From JAYFNU01 sp034933305 (GTDB taxonomy: Bacteria; Bacillota; Clostridia; Oscillospirales; Ruminococcaceae): DNA of 64,000 nt. This document shows, one piece after another, positions 42,993 to 51,569 of this stretch. A program made the translations under genes and the position numbers. A model generated the notes under the pieces. It did not search any database. It was not told where the DNA came from and worked only from the letters and a program-made list of their open reading frames with translations. The stretch covers positions 1-64,000 of the forward strand of contig JAYFNU010000023.1 of NCBI GenBank assembly GCA_034933305.1, written 5' to 3'. Position 1 is the first letter of the stretch, and each line of letters starts with the position of its first letter.

Positions 42993-44108
42993 ATGAAAGT
43001 ATTATCTGTGTTCGGCACGCGTCCGGAAGCGATAAAGATGTGCCCCCTGGTGCGCACGCTCAAAACCTGCGACGGACTCGAATCTCTCGTGTGCACAACG
43101 GGTCAGCATCGGGAAATGCTGTCTCAGGTGCTGAGCGTTTTCGGCGTGAAGCCCGACTATGAGATCGACCTGATGACGGAGAACCAGTCGCTGACTGCCA
43201 TCACGACGGGCGTGCTGAACGAACTGCAGAACGTGCTGGAAGAATGCAGGCCGGACATCGTGCTTGTCCACGGGGATACGACGACGAGCTTTGCCGCGGC
43301 GCTTGCCGCGTTTTATCGCAGGATCCCCGTCGGACACGTGGAGGCCGGCCTTCGCACATGGGATCGCTATGCGCCCTACCCCGAGGAAATGAACCGCCAG
43401 CTGACGGGCCGCATCGCCCAGTACCATTTCGCTCCGACGCAGCGCGCGGCGGAGAATCTCAGAAAGGAGGGCGTCGTCGGGGACGTCTTTGTCACGGGGA
43501 ACACCGTCATCGACGCGTTTGCGACGACCGTCCGCCCCGATTATGTGTTCAGGGAGCCCGCCCTGCGCAGGCTCGATTTCAGCAAAAAGGTCATTTTGCT
43601 CACCGCCCACCGCAGGGAGAATCTCGGCGCGCCGCTGCGCGAGATCTGCGGCGCCGCGAAAGAGCTCTGCGCGCGCGGGGACGTGACGGTCGTTTATCCC
43701 GTCCATTTGAATCCCGCCGTGCGCGAGACCGTTTTCGATGTGCTGCGCGGCACCGAAAACTGCGTCCTGACGGATCCCGTCGACGTGATGGACATGCACA
43801 ACCTGCTGAGCAGATGCTACATGGTTCTGACGGATTCGGGCGGGCTCCAGGAGGAGGCGCCGCACTTCGGCAAGCCGGTCCTCGTCCTGCGGGAGCAGAC
43901 GGAGCGGCCGGAAGCCGTTGAGGCGGGGACCGTGCGCGTCGTCGGCACCCGCAGGGAGGCGATCCTTGCGGCGGCGACGGAGCTGCTGACGGATGCGCAG
44001 GCCTACAGAAAGATGAGCAGGGCGGTCAACCCGTACGGGGACGGCAAAGCGAGCGGGCGCATCGCGAAGATCCTGTGCGCGATCGCGTCACCGAAGGAGG
44101 ACCTATGA
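42993..44108 (+). CDS. wecB: UDP-N-acetylglucosamine 2-epimerase (non-hydrolysing)
   Basis: A 371-residue enzyme converting UDP-GlcNAc and UDP-ManNAc. Family motifs in order: FGTRPEAIKM, VHGDTTTSFA, GHVEAGLRT, PEEMNRQLTG, LTAHRRENLG, DSGGLQEEAP and LREQTERPEAV. Length is typical. A purine-rich GGAAGGGCGAGG site precedes the ATG. ManNAc supply fits the role of the neighbouring glycosyltransferases in a cell-wall or capsule polymer. The symbol wecB (mnaA in Gram-positives) is used for the family. Confidence 0.95.
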   Translation: MKVLSVFGTRPEAIKMCPLVRTLKTCDGLESLVCTTGQHREMLSQVLSVFGVKPDYEIDLMTENQSLTAITTGVLNELQNVLEECRPDIVLVHGDTTTSFAAALAAFYRRIPVGHVEAGLRTWDRYAPYPEEMNRQLTGRIAQYHFAPTQRAAENLRKEGVVGDVFVTGNTVIDAFATTVRPDYVFREPALRRLDFSKKVILLTAHRRENLGAPLREICGAAKELCARGDVTVVYPVHLNPAVRETVFDVLRGTENCVLTDPVDVMDMHNLLSRCYMVLTDSGGLQEEAPHFGKPVLVLREQTERPEAVEAGTVRVVGTRREAILAAATELLTDAQAYRKMSRAVNPYGDGKASGRIAKILCAIASPKEDL

Positions 44109-45472
44109 ACATACTGATCGCAACGAGACAATTCACAGGCGGCGGCCTCGAGCAGCATCTCGATATCCTGTCGCAGACGCTGCTCTCGAAAGGGCACAGG
44201 CTGACCTTCTGCGTCTCAAAGTACGAGCCGCGCTGCGTCCCCTCCTTCGCGGCGCATTGCCGCATGGAGACGGGATTCCGCTTCGGGACGGGGATGCATT
44301 ATTCGGTCGATGAATTCCGCGCGGACACGGAACGCCTGCGGGCGATCGTGCGCGAAGAAAAGATCGACGTCATCAGCGCGCATCCGGCGATCTGCGCCGT
44401 GACGTTTGCGGGCGTCCTGGAGCGCGTGCCGGTCGCCGTGACGCTGCACGGGGACGGCTCGGTCAACTTTACGGAGTATACGGTGGATACCGCGCTGTTT
44501 TATCAGGCGATGGAATCGGTGTTCTCGCATATATTCGCCGTCAGCGACACGGTCGCCGGCGTCGCCGGAAAGCTGTGCGGCACGCCGGTCAGCATCCTGC
44601 GCAATCCCGCAAAGACCCAAATGCTGCGCCGGCCCGCGCCGGATCAAAAGATCTGGGCGCTTGCGTCCCGTTTGGACGACGACGCGTACGAAGGGATATG
44701 CGCATTTTTCGACTGGCTCCCGTCGCTCGACATAGACCGGCTGTTGGTTTTCGGGGCGGGCACGCGCGAGACGGAACTGCGCGCGCGCGCCGCGCAAACG
44801 GGCGCGGATAAAAAGATCGAATGGCGCGGATATGATGTGAACTGGCTTTCGGCGAGCGGGGGATGCTACGGCGTCGTGGGCGCCTGCCGCACGGCGATCG
44901 AGGCGATGGCGGCGGGCTATCCCGTCCTGCTGCTGCATTCGGCGGGCAATCCCTGCGGCCTTGTCGACGCCGCCGTGTACGCGCGGGGCCGGGAGCAGAA
45001 TTTCAGCGACCGCTATCTCGAGCCGCTCGCGGACATCGCCGGCCTGCAGCAGCAGCTGGAAAAATGTTATCGCGACCCGGCGCCGTATCTTATGTATGGA
45101 AATGCGGCGCTCGATTATGCGGCTGAGGCCGTCTGCGCCGACTTTACGGAGCATATTGAGACGCTGCAGCCGCGCCCGTGCGCGATCTTCGAACGCTTCT
45201 ACGCGTCGCTGGACGAAGTCGGCGGCAGCCTCCCGCTTTTCACGAGCTTTGCCGTATTCGAAAAGCTGCGCGATACCTTTAATTACATGAACATTCTGCC
45301 GGCGGTCAAGGCGCTGCTGGTGTCCGCCAACGAGCTGTATTCGGTCGAGCAAAGCAAACAGACGCTTGAAGCAATTGAGGCTTCGACGACGTGGCGCGTC
45401 AGCCTCGGCCTGCAAAAAGCCGCGCAGAGACTGGGACTTGACCGGCTCAAACGGCGCTTCGGATCAAAATGA
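44105..45472 (+). CDS. GT-B glycosyltransferase (GT4-like)
   Basis: A 455-residue protein. N-terminal GT-B half: ILIATRQFTGGGLEQHLDIL, the glycine-rich loop of retaining enzymes. The C-terminal half carries FGAGTRETELRA and IEAMAAGYPVLLLHSAGNPCG, which corresponds to the donor-binding E-x7-E region though weakly conserved. A helical C-terminus ends ASTTWRVSLGLQKAA, the tail also found on the two GT2 proteins. The ATG overlaps the wecB stop (ATGA) behind AAGGAGG. Donor and linkage are unknown. Confidence 0.8.
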   Translation: MNILIATRQFTGGGLEQHLDILSQTLLSKGHRLTFCVSKYEPRCVPSFAAHCRMETGFRFGTGMHYSVDEFRADTERLRAIVREEKIDVISAHPAICAVTFAGVLERVPVAVTLHGDGSVNFTEYTVDTALFYQAMESVFSHIFAVSDTVAGVAGKLCGTPVSILRNPAKTQMLRRPAPDQKIWALASRLDDDAYEGICAFFDWLPSLDIDRLLVFGAGTRETELRARAAQTGADKKIEWRGYDVNWLSASGGCYGVVGACRTAIEAMAAGYPVLLLHSAGNPCGLVDAAVYARGREQNFSDRYLEPLADIAGLQQQLEKCYRDPAPYLMYGNAALDYAAEAVCADFTEHIETLQPRPCAIFERFYASLDEVGGSLPLFTSFAVFEKLRDTFNYMNILPAVKALLVSANELYSVEQSKQTLEAIEASTTWRVSLGLQKAAQRLGLDRLKRRFGSK

Positions 45473-45482
45473 CGGGAGGCTG

Positions 45483-46808
45483 ATGGACGGCGTGGAAAAA
45501 GAGCGGATAAAACAGACGGAGACATGGTTTCTGGACACCGTCGCCGACCCGCTGGGGGCGCTGCCCTCGTATGAGCCGGAGCTGCCGCTGCGCTCGCTGC
45601 TCAAACAGCTGCGGGAGCGGCTGCTGCAGAGATGCGCGCCCCGGAGCTGGAGAGAGCGGTATTACAGCGCGCGGCCGGTCGACGACGGCGTCGCGGCGGC
45701 GCTGCGGAAGCATCTTCAGGCGCTGAAAGAAAACGGGGAACAACCGATCGCCGTGCTCGCGCCGCGCCCCGGCGACGCGACGCTGTCCGCATCGGACGGC
45801 TATATGCGGCGGGTGGCCGCGGTCGACCGGAGCATACTGAGCGGGCATCCGCGTGTGTATCTGTACGATTCTCCCTACTGGAACACGACAAGACTGCGCG
45901 CGTTTTATCACGCGCCGGGCGAATACAGCGTGATCTTCAACGGGGCCTACGCGTCGCACCGCGCTTTCGCCGCCTCCCTCATTGCGGCGTGCAGCACCTG
46001 CTATATTCAAAGCGTCCTTCGCGTCCTGCACGCGGGCGAGGTCATGCGCGAGCTGCTGGATGTGAAGGATGTGCGGTACATTCTCGACATGCACGGGACG
46101 GTGCCCGCGGAATTCGCGCTGAACGGCGACGCGGAAAGCGCCCGCGCAGCAGACGAGGCGGAGCGCCTGTGCGCGCAGAAGTGTTCGCTGTTCGTGACGG
46201 TCAACGAGGCGTCGGCCGATTATCTGCGCGCGCGCGGGGAGGACGTCGCCGCGGTCGCCTGCCCCCTGTTCGATATGCCGCAGGCGTGCGCGGAGAAAGC
46301 GCCGGGAGAAGCGCCGGCGGTCATCTATGCGGGTGGACTTCAGGCCTGGCAGTGCATTGACGAGATGGTCGCCGCCGTGCGCGCGTGCGCCGACGGAACG
46401 CTGCGGTATATGTTTCTTGTGAGCGATCCGCCGGCGCTGCGGGAGAAGCTCGGGGACGTTGCCGCGCAGGTGCTGTCCGTTGCGCCGCAGGAGATGCCGG
46501 CGTATTACCGGCAAGCGCGGTACGGCTTTCTGCTCAGGCAGGACAACGACGTCAACCGGTATGCCTGTCCGACAAAGCTGCTCGAGTATCTGGCATGGGG
46601 CATCATCCCCATCCTTCATTCGGCGGACATCGGAGATTTTGCGGCATTCGGCATGCGGTATATAACGAAGGATGCATACGTGCGCGGGCAGCTGCCGTCC
46701 GAAAGCGAGCGCGCGGCGATGGCGAAAGACAATATCGCGGTCCTCGGCAGGATCAGGGCGCAGGCGGCGCGCGGGGAAGAACAGCTGAAAAAGATCCTGT
46801 GTGAATAG
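45483..46808 (+). CDS. GT-B-like glycosyltransferase, unassigned family
   Basis: A 441-residue protein. The first 90 residues are charged and helical; then YLYDSPYWNTTRLRAFYH, YILDMHGTVPAEF, VIYAGGLQAWQCIDEM and CPTKLLEYLAWGIIPILHS fit the second Rossmann half of GT-B enzymes, the last being the donor-sugar region. The first half is unlike common families. It lacks the STTW tail of the others. GGGAGG precedes the ATG, 10 bases past the preceding gene. Last gene of the operon, ended by a long terminator. Confidence 0.75.
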   Translation: MDGVEKERIKQTETWFLDTVADPLGALPSYEPELPLRSLLKQLRERLLQRCAPRSWRERYYSARPVDDGVAAALRKHLQALKENGEQPIAVLAPRPGDATLSASDGYMRRVAAVDRSILSGHPRVYLYDSPYWNTTRLRAFYHAPGEYSVIFNGAYASHRAFAASLIAACSTCYIQSVLRVLHAGEVMRELLDVKDVRYILDMHGTVPAEFALNGDAESARAADEAERLCAQKCSLFVTVNEASADYLRARGEDVAAVACPLFDMPQACAEKAPGEAPAVIYAGGLQAWQCIDEMVAAVRACADGTLRYMFLVSDPPALREKLGDVAAQVLSVAPQEMPAYYRQARYGFLLRQDNDVNRYACPTKLLEYLAWGIIPILHSADIGDFAAFGMRYITKDAYVRGQLPSESERAAMAKDNIAVLGRIRAQAARGEEQLKKILCE

Positions 46809-46850
46809 CAAAAAGACTTCGCGGTACAATAACCGCGAAGTCTTTTTGCT
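46807..46850 (+). terminator. Long perfect terminator of the polysaccharide operon
   Basis: A perfect 19-bp stem (46807-46825 with 46832-46850) and a 6-base loop, containing a T run inside the 3' arm. The spoVAE start codon is only 13 bases past the stem. Confidence 0.9.
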
Positions 46851-46862
46851 GGAGGGAAATCC

Positions 46863-47219
46863 ATGGATTATATAAAGGCCTTCCTCGTCGGCGGCTTTAT
46901 CTGCTTCATCGGGCAGATCCTCATCGACTACACCAAGCTCACGCCCGCGCGCATCCTCACGAGCTTCGTCGTGGCGGGCGTCGTCCTCAGCGCGCTGGGG
47001 CTGTACGGGCCCATCGCCGAATTCGGCGGCGCGGGCGCGACGGTGCCCATCGTCGGCTTCGGGCATCTGCTGTTCGAGGGCGTCAAAGACGCCGTCGCCG
47101 AAAGCGGCCTGTCCGGCGCGATCACGGGGGGACTCGCCGCCGCCGCGGGCGGCATCTCGATGTCGCTCATGTGCGGGCTTGTCGTGGCGCTGCTGTTCAA
47201 ATCGAAGGATCAGAGCTGA
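46863..47219 (+). CDS. spoVAE: SpoVAE-like stage V sporulation protein
   Basis: A 118-residue membrane protein of the SpoVA channel, which moves dipicolinic acid into spores. Three to four hydrophobic segments; diagnostic stretches are KAFLVGGFICFIGQILIDYT, KLTPARILTSFVVAGVVLSA, GAGATVPIVGFGHLLFEGV and GLSGAITGGLAAAAGG. GGAGGG precedes the ATG. In spore-formers the gene normally follows spoVAC and spoVAD; neither is here, so it stands alone between a glycosyltransferase operon and a convergent peptidase gene. No sporulation-sigma promoter was recognised. Confidence 0.92.
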   Translation: MDYIKAFLVGGFICFIGQILIDYTKLTPARILTSFVVAGVVLSALGLYGPIAEFGGAGATVPIVGFGHLLFEGVKDAVAESGLSGAITGGLAAAAGGISMSLMCGLVVALLFKSKDQS

Positions 47220-47254
47220 AGAGGGGCGCCGGCCGTGCCGGCGCCCTTCCTCTT
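47219..47254. terminator. Convergent terminator
   Basis: GGGCGCCGGC, CGT loop and the complement, framed by AAGAGG and CCTCTT so that either strand has a weak U-rich tail. It lies between spoVAE and the M14 peptidase stop. Confidence 0.7.
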
Positions 47255-47255
47255 G

Positions 47256-48170
47256 TCAAAGCAGCATGGCCGCGAACAGAGCGGCGCGCACTTTTTCATA
47301 GATCGCCGGGAAATCCCCGTACGGCAGCGGGTTGCGGCCGAGCCCGAGCTCGATCGTAAAGCCCGGCCGGCCGTAGGCGCGGATGAACCAGTCCTTGAGC
47401 CCCGCGCCGGCCGCGACGGGGTCGGGCTCCGCGAGGACATAGCCCGACAGCGCGGCGAGCGTGCGCGCGATGTATTCGCTGCCCGCAGGCTGCCGCGCGC
47501 CGTAGCGCCAGTAGATCTCCTGCCCCTGCGCGTGCAGCGCGCAGAGCGCGCGGGGCCGGTAGTCCGCGCAGGCCCGCCGCACGGCGCGCGTCTCCGGCTC
47601 GGAAAAGGGGAAGGGCCCGCCGTAGCGCGTCGGGCCCGGGCGCCGGATGCCCAGCGCCGCCGCGGCGCGGCGCGCCTTTGCGAAGCCGGCGGGGAAGTTG
47701 CGGTTGAGGTCGACGCCCCGCGCGTTCGCCTGCCAGCGGCAAAAGTCGGCGCCGCAAAGGCGCGCGGGCATGCGCCCGCCGTCCGCCGCGGCGGACGGGC
47801 CGCGCCGGCGCAGCTCCCAGCCGTCCGGGTTGAGCAGCGGCAGGATGACCGCGCCCCGCCGGCGCAGCGACGCGCGCATCTCGCAGCCGCACACGCGCCC
47901 GTCCGATTCCCACAGCGCCGCCGTCTCTTCGGCGAGCCGCAGCGCGCACAGCACGGACGGCCACTCCATGGCGTGCGTACCGCCCACGAAGAAGACGGGG
48001 TCGCGCAGAGCGCCCGCTTCGACGGCGATGAGCTCCCGCCCCTGCGCCGACGCGCCGAGCGGCGCGGCGCGCAGAAAGGGATAGCGCCGCGCGAGCGCGC
48101 GCACCGCGTCGGCGATCTCCGCGGCGCCCGCGTTCCCCGGGTCGCCGTAAATTTTTTCCGTCTCCCGCAT
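47256..48170 (-). CDS. M14 family zinc carboxypeptidase
   Basis: A 304-residue metallopeptidase. Zinc ligands are His66 and Glu69 in THAMEW, with His213 in LHAQGQ; Glu274 in FTIELG is the catalytic Glu. LNPDGWE and RGVDLNRNFPAG (Asn156, Arg157) bind the substrate carboxylate. No signal peptide is visible, so it is probably cytoplasmic, which fits gamma-D-glutamyl-diamino-acid peptidases that recycle wall peptides or act in sporulation. The start at 48170 has AAAGAGG upstream; a start at 48200 would add ten residues without a site. Convergent with spoVAE. Confidence 0.9.
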   Translation of the reverse strand: MRETEKIYGDPGNAGAAEIADAVRALARRYPFLRAAPLGASAQGRELIAVEAGALRDPVFFVGGTHAMEWPSVLCALRLAEETAALWESDGRVCGCEMRASLRRRGAVILPLLNPDGWELRRRGPSAAADGGRMPARLCGADFCRWQANARGVDLNRNFPAGFAKARRAAAALGIRRPGPTRYGGPFPFSEPETRAVRRACADYRPRALCALHAQGQEIYWRYGARQPAGSEYIARTLAALSGYVLAEPDPVAAGAGLKDWFIRAYGRPGFTIELGLGRNPLPYGDFPAIYEKVRAALFAAMLL

Positions 48171-48242
48171 CGCGCCGCCTCTTTCCTTTTTTGTATGCAT
48201 ATGCGCGCGCCGCGCGAAAAAGAAGAAAAAAGGCCGCGAATG

Positions 48243-48251
48243 TGATATACT
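48243..48251 (+). promoter_or_regulatory. Extended -10 element before the Nudix gene
   Basis: TGATATACT (TATACT at 48246-48251 preceded by TGn) about 33 bases before the ATG. No -35 match, as is allowed for extended -10 promoters. Confidence 0.5.
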
Positions 48252-48283
48252 GATTGCAAATCCGCAGGGAAGAGGAAAAGAGC

Positions 48284-48832
48284 ATGGAGTACAGGGAGAC
48301 GACGGCCGCGAGCGAGATCGTGTACGACGGAAAGATCGTGCGCGTGCGCAGGGACACGGCGCGGCTGCACAACGGGAAACAGGCCCTGCGCGAGGTCGTC
48401 GAGCACCCCGGCGGCGTGTGCGTCGCCGCGGTGGACGACAAGGGGAACGTCTGGCTCGTCGATCAGTTCCGTTATCCCTTCATGCGCACGCTCACCGAGC
48501 TGCCCGCGGGCAAGCTCGAGCGCGGGGAGGACCCCGACGCGGCGGCGGCCCGCGAGCTGCGCGAGGAGACGGGGTTTGCGGCCGACAGCATCGAGCGCGT
48601 CGGCGAGCTCTACCCGTCGCCCGGCTACACGGACGAGATCCTTTATATGTACATCGCGACGGGCCTGCGCCCGATCGGACAGCAGCTCGACGAGGACGAA
48701 TTCCTCAGCTGCTACAGCCTTCCGCTGCCGACGGCCGTCGGCCGGGTGCTGTCGGGCGACATCGCCGACGCCAAGACCGTCGCGCTGCTGCTTCTGTGCG
48801 ACAGACGGTTCGGCGCGCCGCAGCGGAAATAA
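48284..48832 (+). CDS. Nudix hydrolase, ADP-ribose pyrophosphatase type
   Basis: A 182-residue enzyme expected to split ADP-ribose into AMP and ribose 5-phosphate. A complete Nudix box is present, with Gly76, Glu82 and the REL-REETGF core (90-98). The preceding beta strands (VVEHPGGVCVAAVDD, VWLVDQFRYP) and YPSPGYTDE after the box fit NudF-like enzymes, which are dimers. AAGAGGAAAAGAG precedes the ATG. The downstream GDPD gene is 19 bases away and likely in the same transcript. ADP-ribose released by the sirtuin/macrodomain pair could feed it, but they are 13 kb apart. Confidence 0.92.
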   Translation: MEYRETTAASEIVYDGKIVRVRRDTARLHNGKQALREVVEHPGGVCVAAVDDKGNVWLVDQFRYPFMRTLTELPAGKLERGEDPDAAAARELREETGFAADSIERVGELYPSPGYTDEILYMYIATGLRPIGQQLDEDEFLSCYSLPLPTAVGRVLSGDIADAKTVALLLLCDRRFGAPQRK

Positions 48833-48851
48833 TCGAACGGGGGAAATACAT

Positions 48852-49679
48852 ATGATCTTCGTGTGGATCCTTCTTGCGCTCATCGCGCTCTATCTGTTCC
48901 TGCTGTGGCCGGCGCCGGCCGGCAGCGGCGCCCGCGCGCGCTTTGCGCACAGGAATTACGCCCACAGGGGCTTCTACGACAATGCGACGGACCGGCCCGA
49001 GAACACGCTGCCCGCGTTCGAAGCGGCGATGCAGCGCGGCTACGGCTGTGAGCTCGACGTGCAGTTCACGTCCGACAAAAAGCTCATCGTCTTCCACGAC
49101 AACGACTACAAGCGCTCGAGCGGCGTGGATAAAAAGGTGTGGGAGGTCTCCTATGCCGAGGCGAAGCAGATCCCGCTGTTCGGCAGCGGCGAGACGGTGC
49201 CGCTTTTCAGCGAGGTCCTCGCGACCGTCGCCGGCCGGGGCCCGCTCATCGTTGAGATCAAGGCCGAGGGGCTCAGCTGCGCGTGGTATTACGAGGTCTG
49301 CGCGGCGACGCTGCGGGAGCTGCGCGCCTACCGGGGCGACTGGTGCGTCGAGAGCTTTCATCCCATGGTCGTGCGCTGGTTCAAAAAGAACGCGCCCGAC
49401 GTCGTGCGCGGACAGCTCGTCAACGGCTGGCGCGCGTGGCACGGCTCCATCAGCACCGTCGTCGCCTTCCTCATCGACAAGCTGTGCGCCGACGCGCTCG
49501 CGCGGCCGCACTTTATCGCCTACCGGGAGCAGGACATCGGCTTCCCGCTGCGTCTCGCGCAGAAACTCGGCGCCATGAGCGTGGCGTGGACCTGCCGGAC
49601 GCCCGCGCGGCAGGCGGAGCTTGAAAAGACCGAGGACGCCGTGATTTTTGAGCATTACGAACCGTCGCCGCGGTTTTGA
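48852..49679 (+). CDS. Glycerophosphodiester phosphodiesterase family protein
   Basis: A 275-residue protein with an N-terminal membrane helix (2-20). The GDPD TIM-barrel begins NYAHRGFYDN with catalytic His and Arg, PENTLPAFEAAM, and CELDVQFTSDKKLIVFHDND with metal ligands Glu and Asp and second catalytic His. VEIKAEG and CVESFHPMVVRWFKK are further barrel strands. It should hydrolyse glycerophosphodiesters from phospholipids or wall teichoic acids at the membrane. GGGGGAAAT precedes the ATG. No strong terminator follows; a weak long-loop hairpin lies at 49690-49735. Confidence 0.92.
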   Translation: MIFVWILLALIALYLFLLWPAPAGSGARARFAHRNYAHRGFYDNATDRPENTLPAFEAAMQRGYGCELDVQFTSDKKLIVFHDNDYKRSSGVDKKVWEVSYAEAKQIPLFGSGETVPLFSEVLATVAGRGPLIVEIKAEGLSCAWYYEVCAATLRELRAYRGDWCVESFHPMVVRWFKKNAPDVVRGQLVNGWRAWHGSISTVVAFLIDKLCADALARPHFIAYREQDIGFPLRLAQKLGAMSVAWTCRTPARQAELEKTEDAVIFEHYEPSPRF

Positions 49680-49745
49680 GGAAGAGAGCCGGGCTGCGTC
49701 GTTTTACCGAAGACCGCGCACCGGCTCCCGGCGAATTTTGTCGGT

Positions 49746-49774
49746 TTGACAACTTGTTTGTTCCGTGTTATCTT
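49746..49774 (+). promoter_or_regulatory. Promoter of the E2-like gene
   Basis: A perfect TTGACA (49746-49751), 17-base spacer and TATCTT (49769-49774), about 55 bases before the start codon. Confidence 0.8.
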
Positions 49775-49829
49775 TAACCATACCGCGGTGCGGCTATACC
49801 CGCGGAAGGAATAAGGGAGGAATAAGTCT

Positions 49830-50723
49830 ATGTTCGGAAAAAGAGTGGACGGGCGCACGGTCGGCAACAACGTCGATCCCATCACGCGCGTCGTCCCGTA
49901 TATTATGACAGAGCGCATGGATGCTCAGTGTTACTGCACGCAGTATTTCGACAGCGAGATCATCGACGATTATATCCACCGCAAACACCGCGAAGGCCAC
50001 AACATTTCGAAGATGGCGCTTATCCTCGCGGCCTATGTGCGCGCGGTGTCGCAATATCCCGAGATCAACCGCTTTGTCGTCGGGCGCACGCTGTACGCCC
50101 GCAAGGAGCTGTGCGTCTCCTTCTGCATGCTCAAGATCAACAGCGCGACGGAATTCCTCGAGACGACCGTCAAGGTCTACTTCGACCCCGCCGACACGGT
50201 GTACGACGTCGCGCGCAAGCTCGACGACACCATCGAGCGCAACCGCAAGCTGACCACCAACAACAAGACCGACAAGGTCGCGAACGTGCTCATCGGCATC
50301 CCCGGCCTGCTGAGCATCGGCGTCGGCTTCCTCAAGTGGCTCGACCGCATCGGCCTGCTGCCCCGTTCGCTCGTCGACGCCTCGCCCTTCCACACGAGCA
50401 TGTTCATCACCAACATGGCCTCCATCGGCATGAACCATCTGCATCATCACCTGTACAATTTCGGCACGACGACGGTGTTCATCGGCATGGGCAACAAGGT
50501 CAACCAGGTCTCCGTCAACACCGAGGGCAAAATGCGCGTCCGGAAGATGTATCCGCTCGCCGTCACGACGGATGAGCGCGTGTGCGCGGGGGCCGTCTAC
50601 TCGATGGCGTTCAAGGTCATCGACAAGGTGCTGCGGAATCCCGAGCTGCTCGAAACGCCGCCCGAGACGGTCCGTCACGACTGCGGCGTCGAGATCCACT
50701 GCAAGGAAGACAAAATCCACTGA
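49830..50723 (+). CDS. 2-oxoacid dehydrogenase E2-like acyltransferase fold protein, catalytic motif altered
   Basis: A 297-residue protein with the chloramphenicol acetyltransferase/E2 catalytic fold but no lipoyl or E1-binding domain. Matches are KHREGHNISKMALILAAYVR, CMLKINSATEFLETTV and the C-terminal MYPLAVTTDERVCAGAVYS. In E2 enzymes the last motif is DHRxxDG; here it reads DERVCAG (248-254), so both the catalytic His and the Asp are replaced. A separate HLHHHLYNFG run (203-212) might supply another His. Hydrophobic residues 150-172 could be membrane-seeking. Probably an acyltransferase relative with another chemistry, or a binding protein. Strong promoter and terminator; single gene. 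Confidence 0.78.
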   Translation: MFGKRVDGRTVGNNVDPITRVVPYIMTERMDAQCYCTQYFDSEIIDDYIHRKHREGHNISKMALILAAYVRAVSQYPEINRFVVGRTLYARKELCVSFCMLKINSATEFLETTVKVYFDPADTVYDVARKLDDTIERNRKLTTNNKTDKVANVLIGIPGLLSIGVGFLKWLDRIGLLPRSLVDASPFHTSMFITNMASIGMNHLHHHLYNFGTTTVFIGMGNKVNQVSVNTEGKMRVRKMYPLAVTTDERVCAGAVYSMAFKVIDKVLRNPELLETPPETVRHDCGVEIHCKEDKIH

Positions 50724-50788
50724 GCGCGCAACAAACAGTCTTGTCCCCGCTACTGTATACATAGCGGCCGAGTCTCTCATATTGTGTC

Positions 50789-50826
50789 AAAGACAAGGGT
50801 ATTGCGCTGCAATGCCCTGTCTTTTT
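50789..50826 (+). terminator. Terminator after the E2-like gene
   Basis: AAAGACAAGGGTATTGC pairs with GCAATGCCCTGTCTTT around a 3-base loop with one bulged A and one G-T pair, ending in five T residues. The ABC operon starts 24 bases later, so its promoter is within 50724-50789 or it depends on read-through; no clear promoter is visible. Confidence 0.75.
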
Positions 50827-50849
50827 AAGAAATTATTTTGGGAGCTGTC

Positions 50850-51569
50850 ATGCCAGAGATCATACGGGCACAAAAAGTGCATAAGATCTACCGCATCGGC
50901 GAGACGAGCGTCCACGCCCTCGCGGGGGTGTCCTTCGTCATCGAGCGGGGCGAATTCGTCGCCATCACGGGCACGAGCGGGTCGGGCAAATCGACGCTGC
51001 TCAACATGCTCGCCGGCCTCGAGCCGGTGTCCGCCGGCGAGATCACCATCGCGGGCGAGCGCATCGACGAGATGGACGAGAGCGAGCTCGTCAGCTTCCG
51101 CAGGGAAAACGTCGGCTTCGTCTTTCAGTCCTTCAATCTCATCCCGACGATGACCGCGCTCGAGAACGTGGCGCTGCCGCTGTCCTTCCGGGGCGTGGGC
51201 CGCGCCGAGCGGCAGGCGCAGGCGGCGCGCATGCTCGAGATGGTGGGGCTCGCGTCGCACGCCGACCACCGGCCCATGCAGATGTCGGGCGGCCAGCAGC
51301 AGCGCGTGGGCATCGCGCGCGCGCTCGTCGTCGACCCGAAGATCATCTTTGCCGACGAGCCCACGGGCAACCTCGACAGCCGCAACGGCGCCGAGATCAT
51401 GGACCTGCTGCGCAGCATCGTCGACAAAAACGGCCAGACCGTCGTCATGGTCACCCACGATCTGCCGCTGTCGCAGCGCGCCGACCGCATCATCTATCTC
51501 AGCGACGGGCGCATCATCAAAGAGGAATATACCGACCACAGCAAGAGCAAGGGGAGAGGATCGAAATGA
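50850..51569 (+). CDS. ABC transporter ATP-binding protein (MacB/LolD family)
   Basis: A 239-residue ATPase. Walker A GTSGSGKST, Q-loop FVFQSFNLIP, signature MSGGQQQRVGIARAL, Walker B IIFADEPTGNLD and H-loop VTHDL are all present. Length and motifs match the mechanotransmission MacB/LolD/FtsE-like group, which drives conformational change in a periplasmic-side domain rather than classic transport. GGGAG precedes the ATG. It overlaps the next gene (ATGA) and is followed by a permease with the matching fold. Confidence 0.95.
   Translation: MPEIIRAQKVHKIYRIGETSVHALAGVSFVIERGEFVAITGTSGSGKSTLLNMLAGLEPVSAGEITIAGERIDEMDESELVSFRRENVGFVFQSFNLIPTMTALENVALPLSFRGVGRAERQAQAARMLEMVGLASHADHRPMQMSGGQQQRVGIARALVVDPKIIFADEPTGNLDSRNGAEIMDLLRSIVDKNGQTVVMVTHDLPLSQRADRIIYLSDGRIIKEEYTDHSKSKGRGSK

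Noticed and set aside
49690..49735. Terminator after the GDPD gene
   Set aside because: GAGCCGG pairs with CCGGCTC only across a loop of nearly 30 bases and no T run follows.
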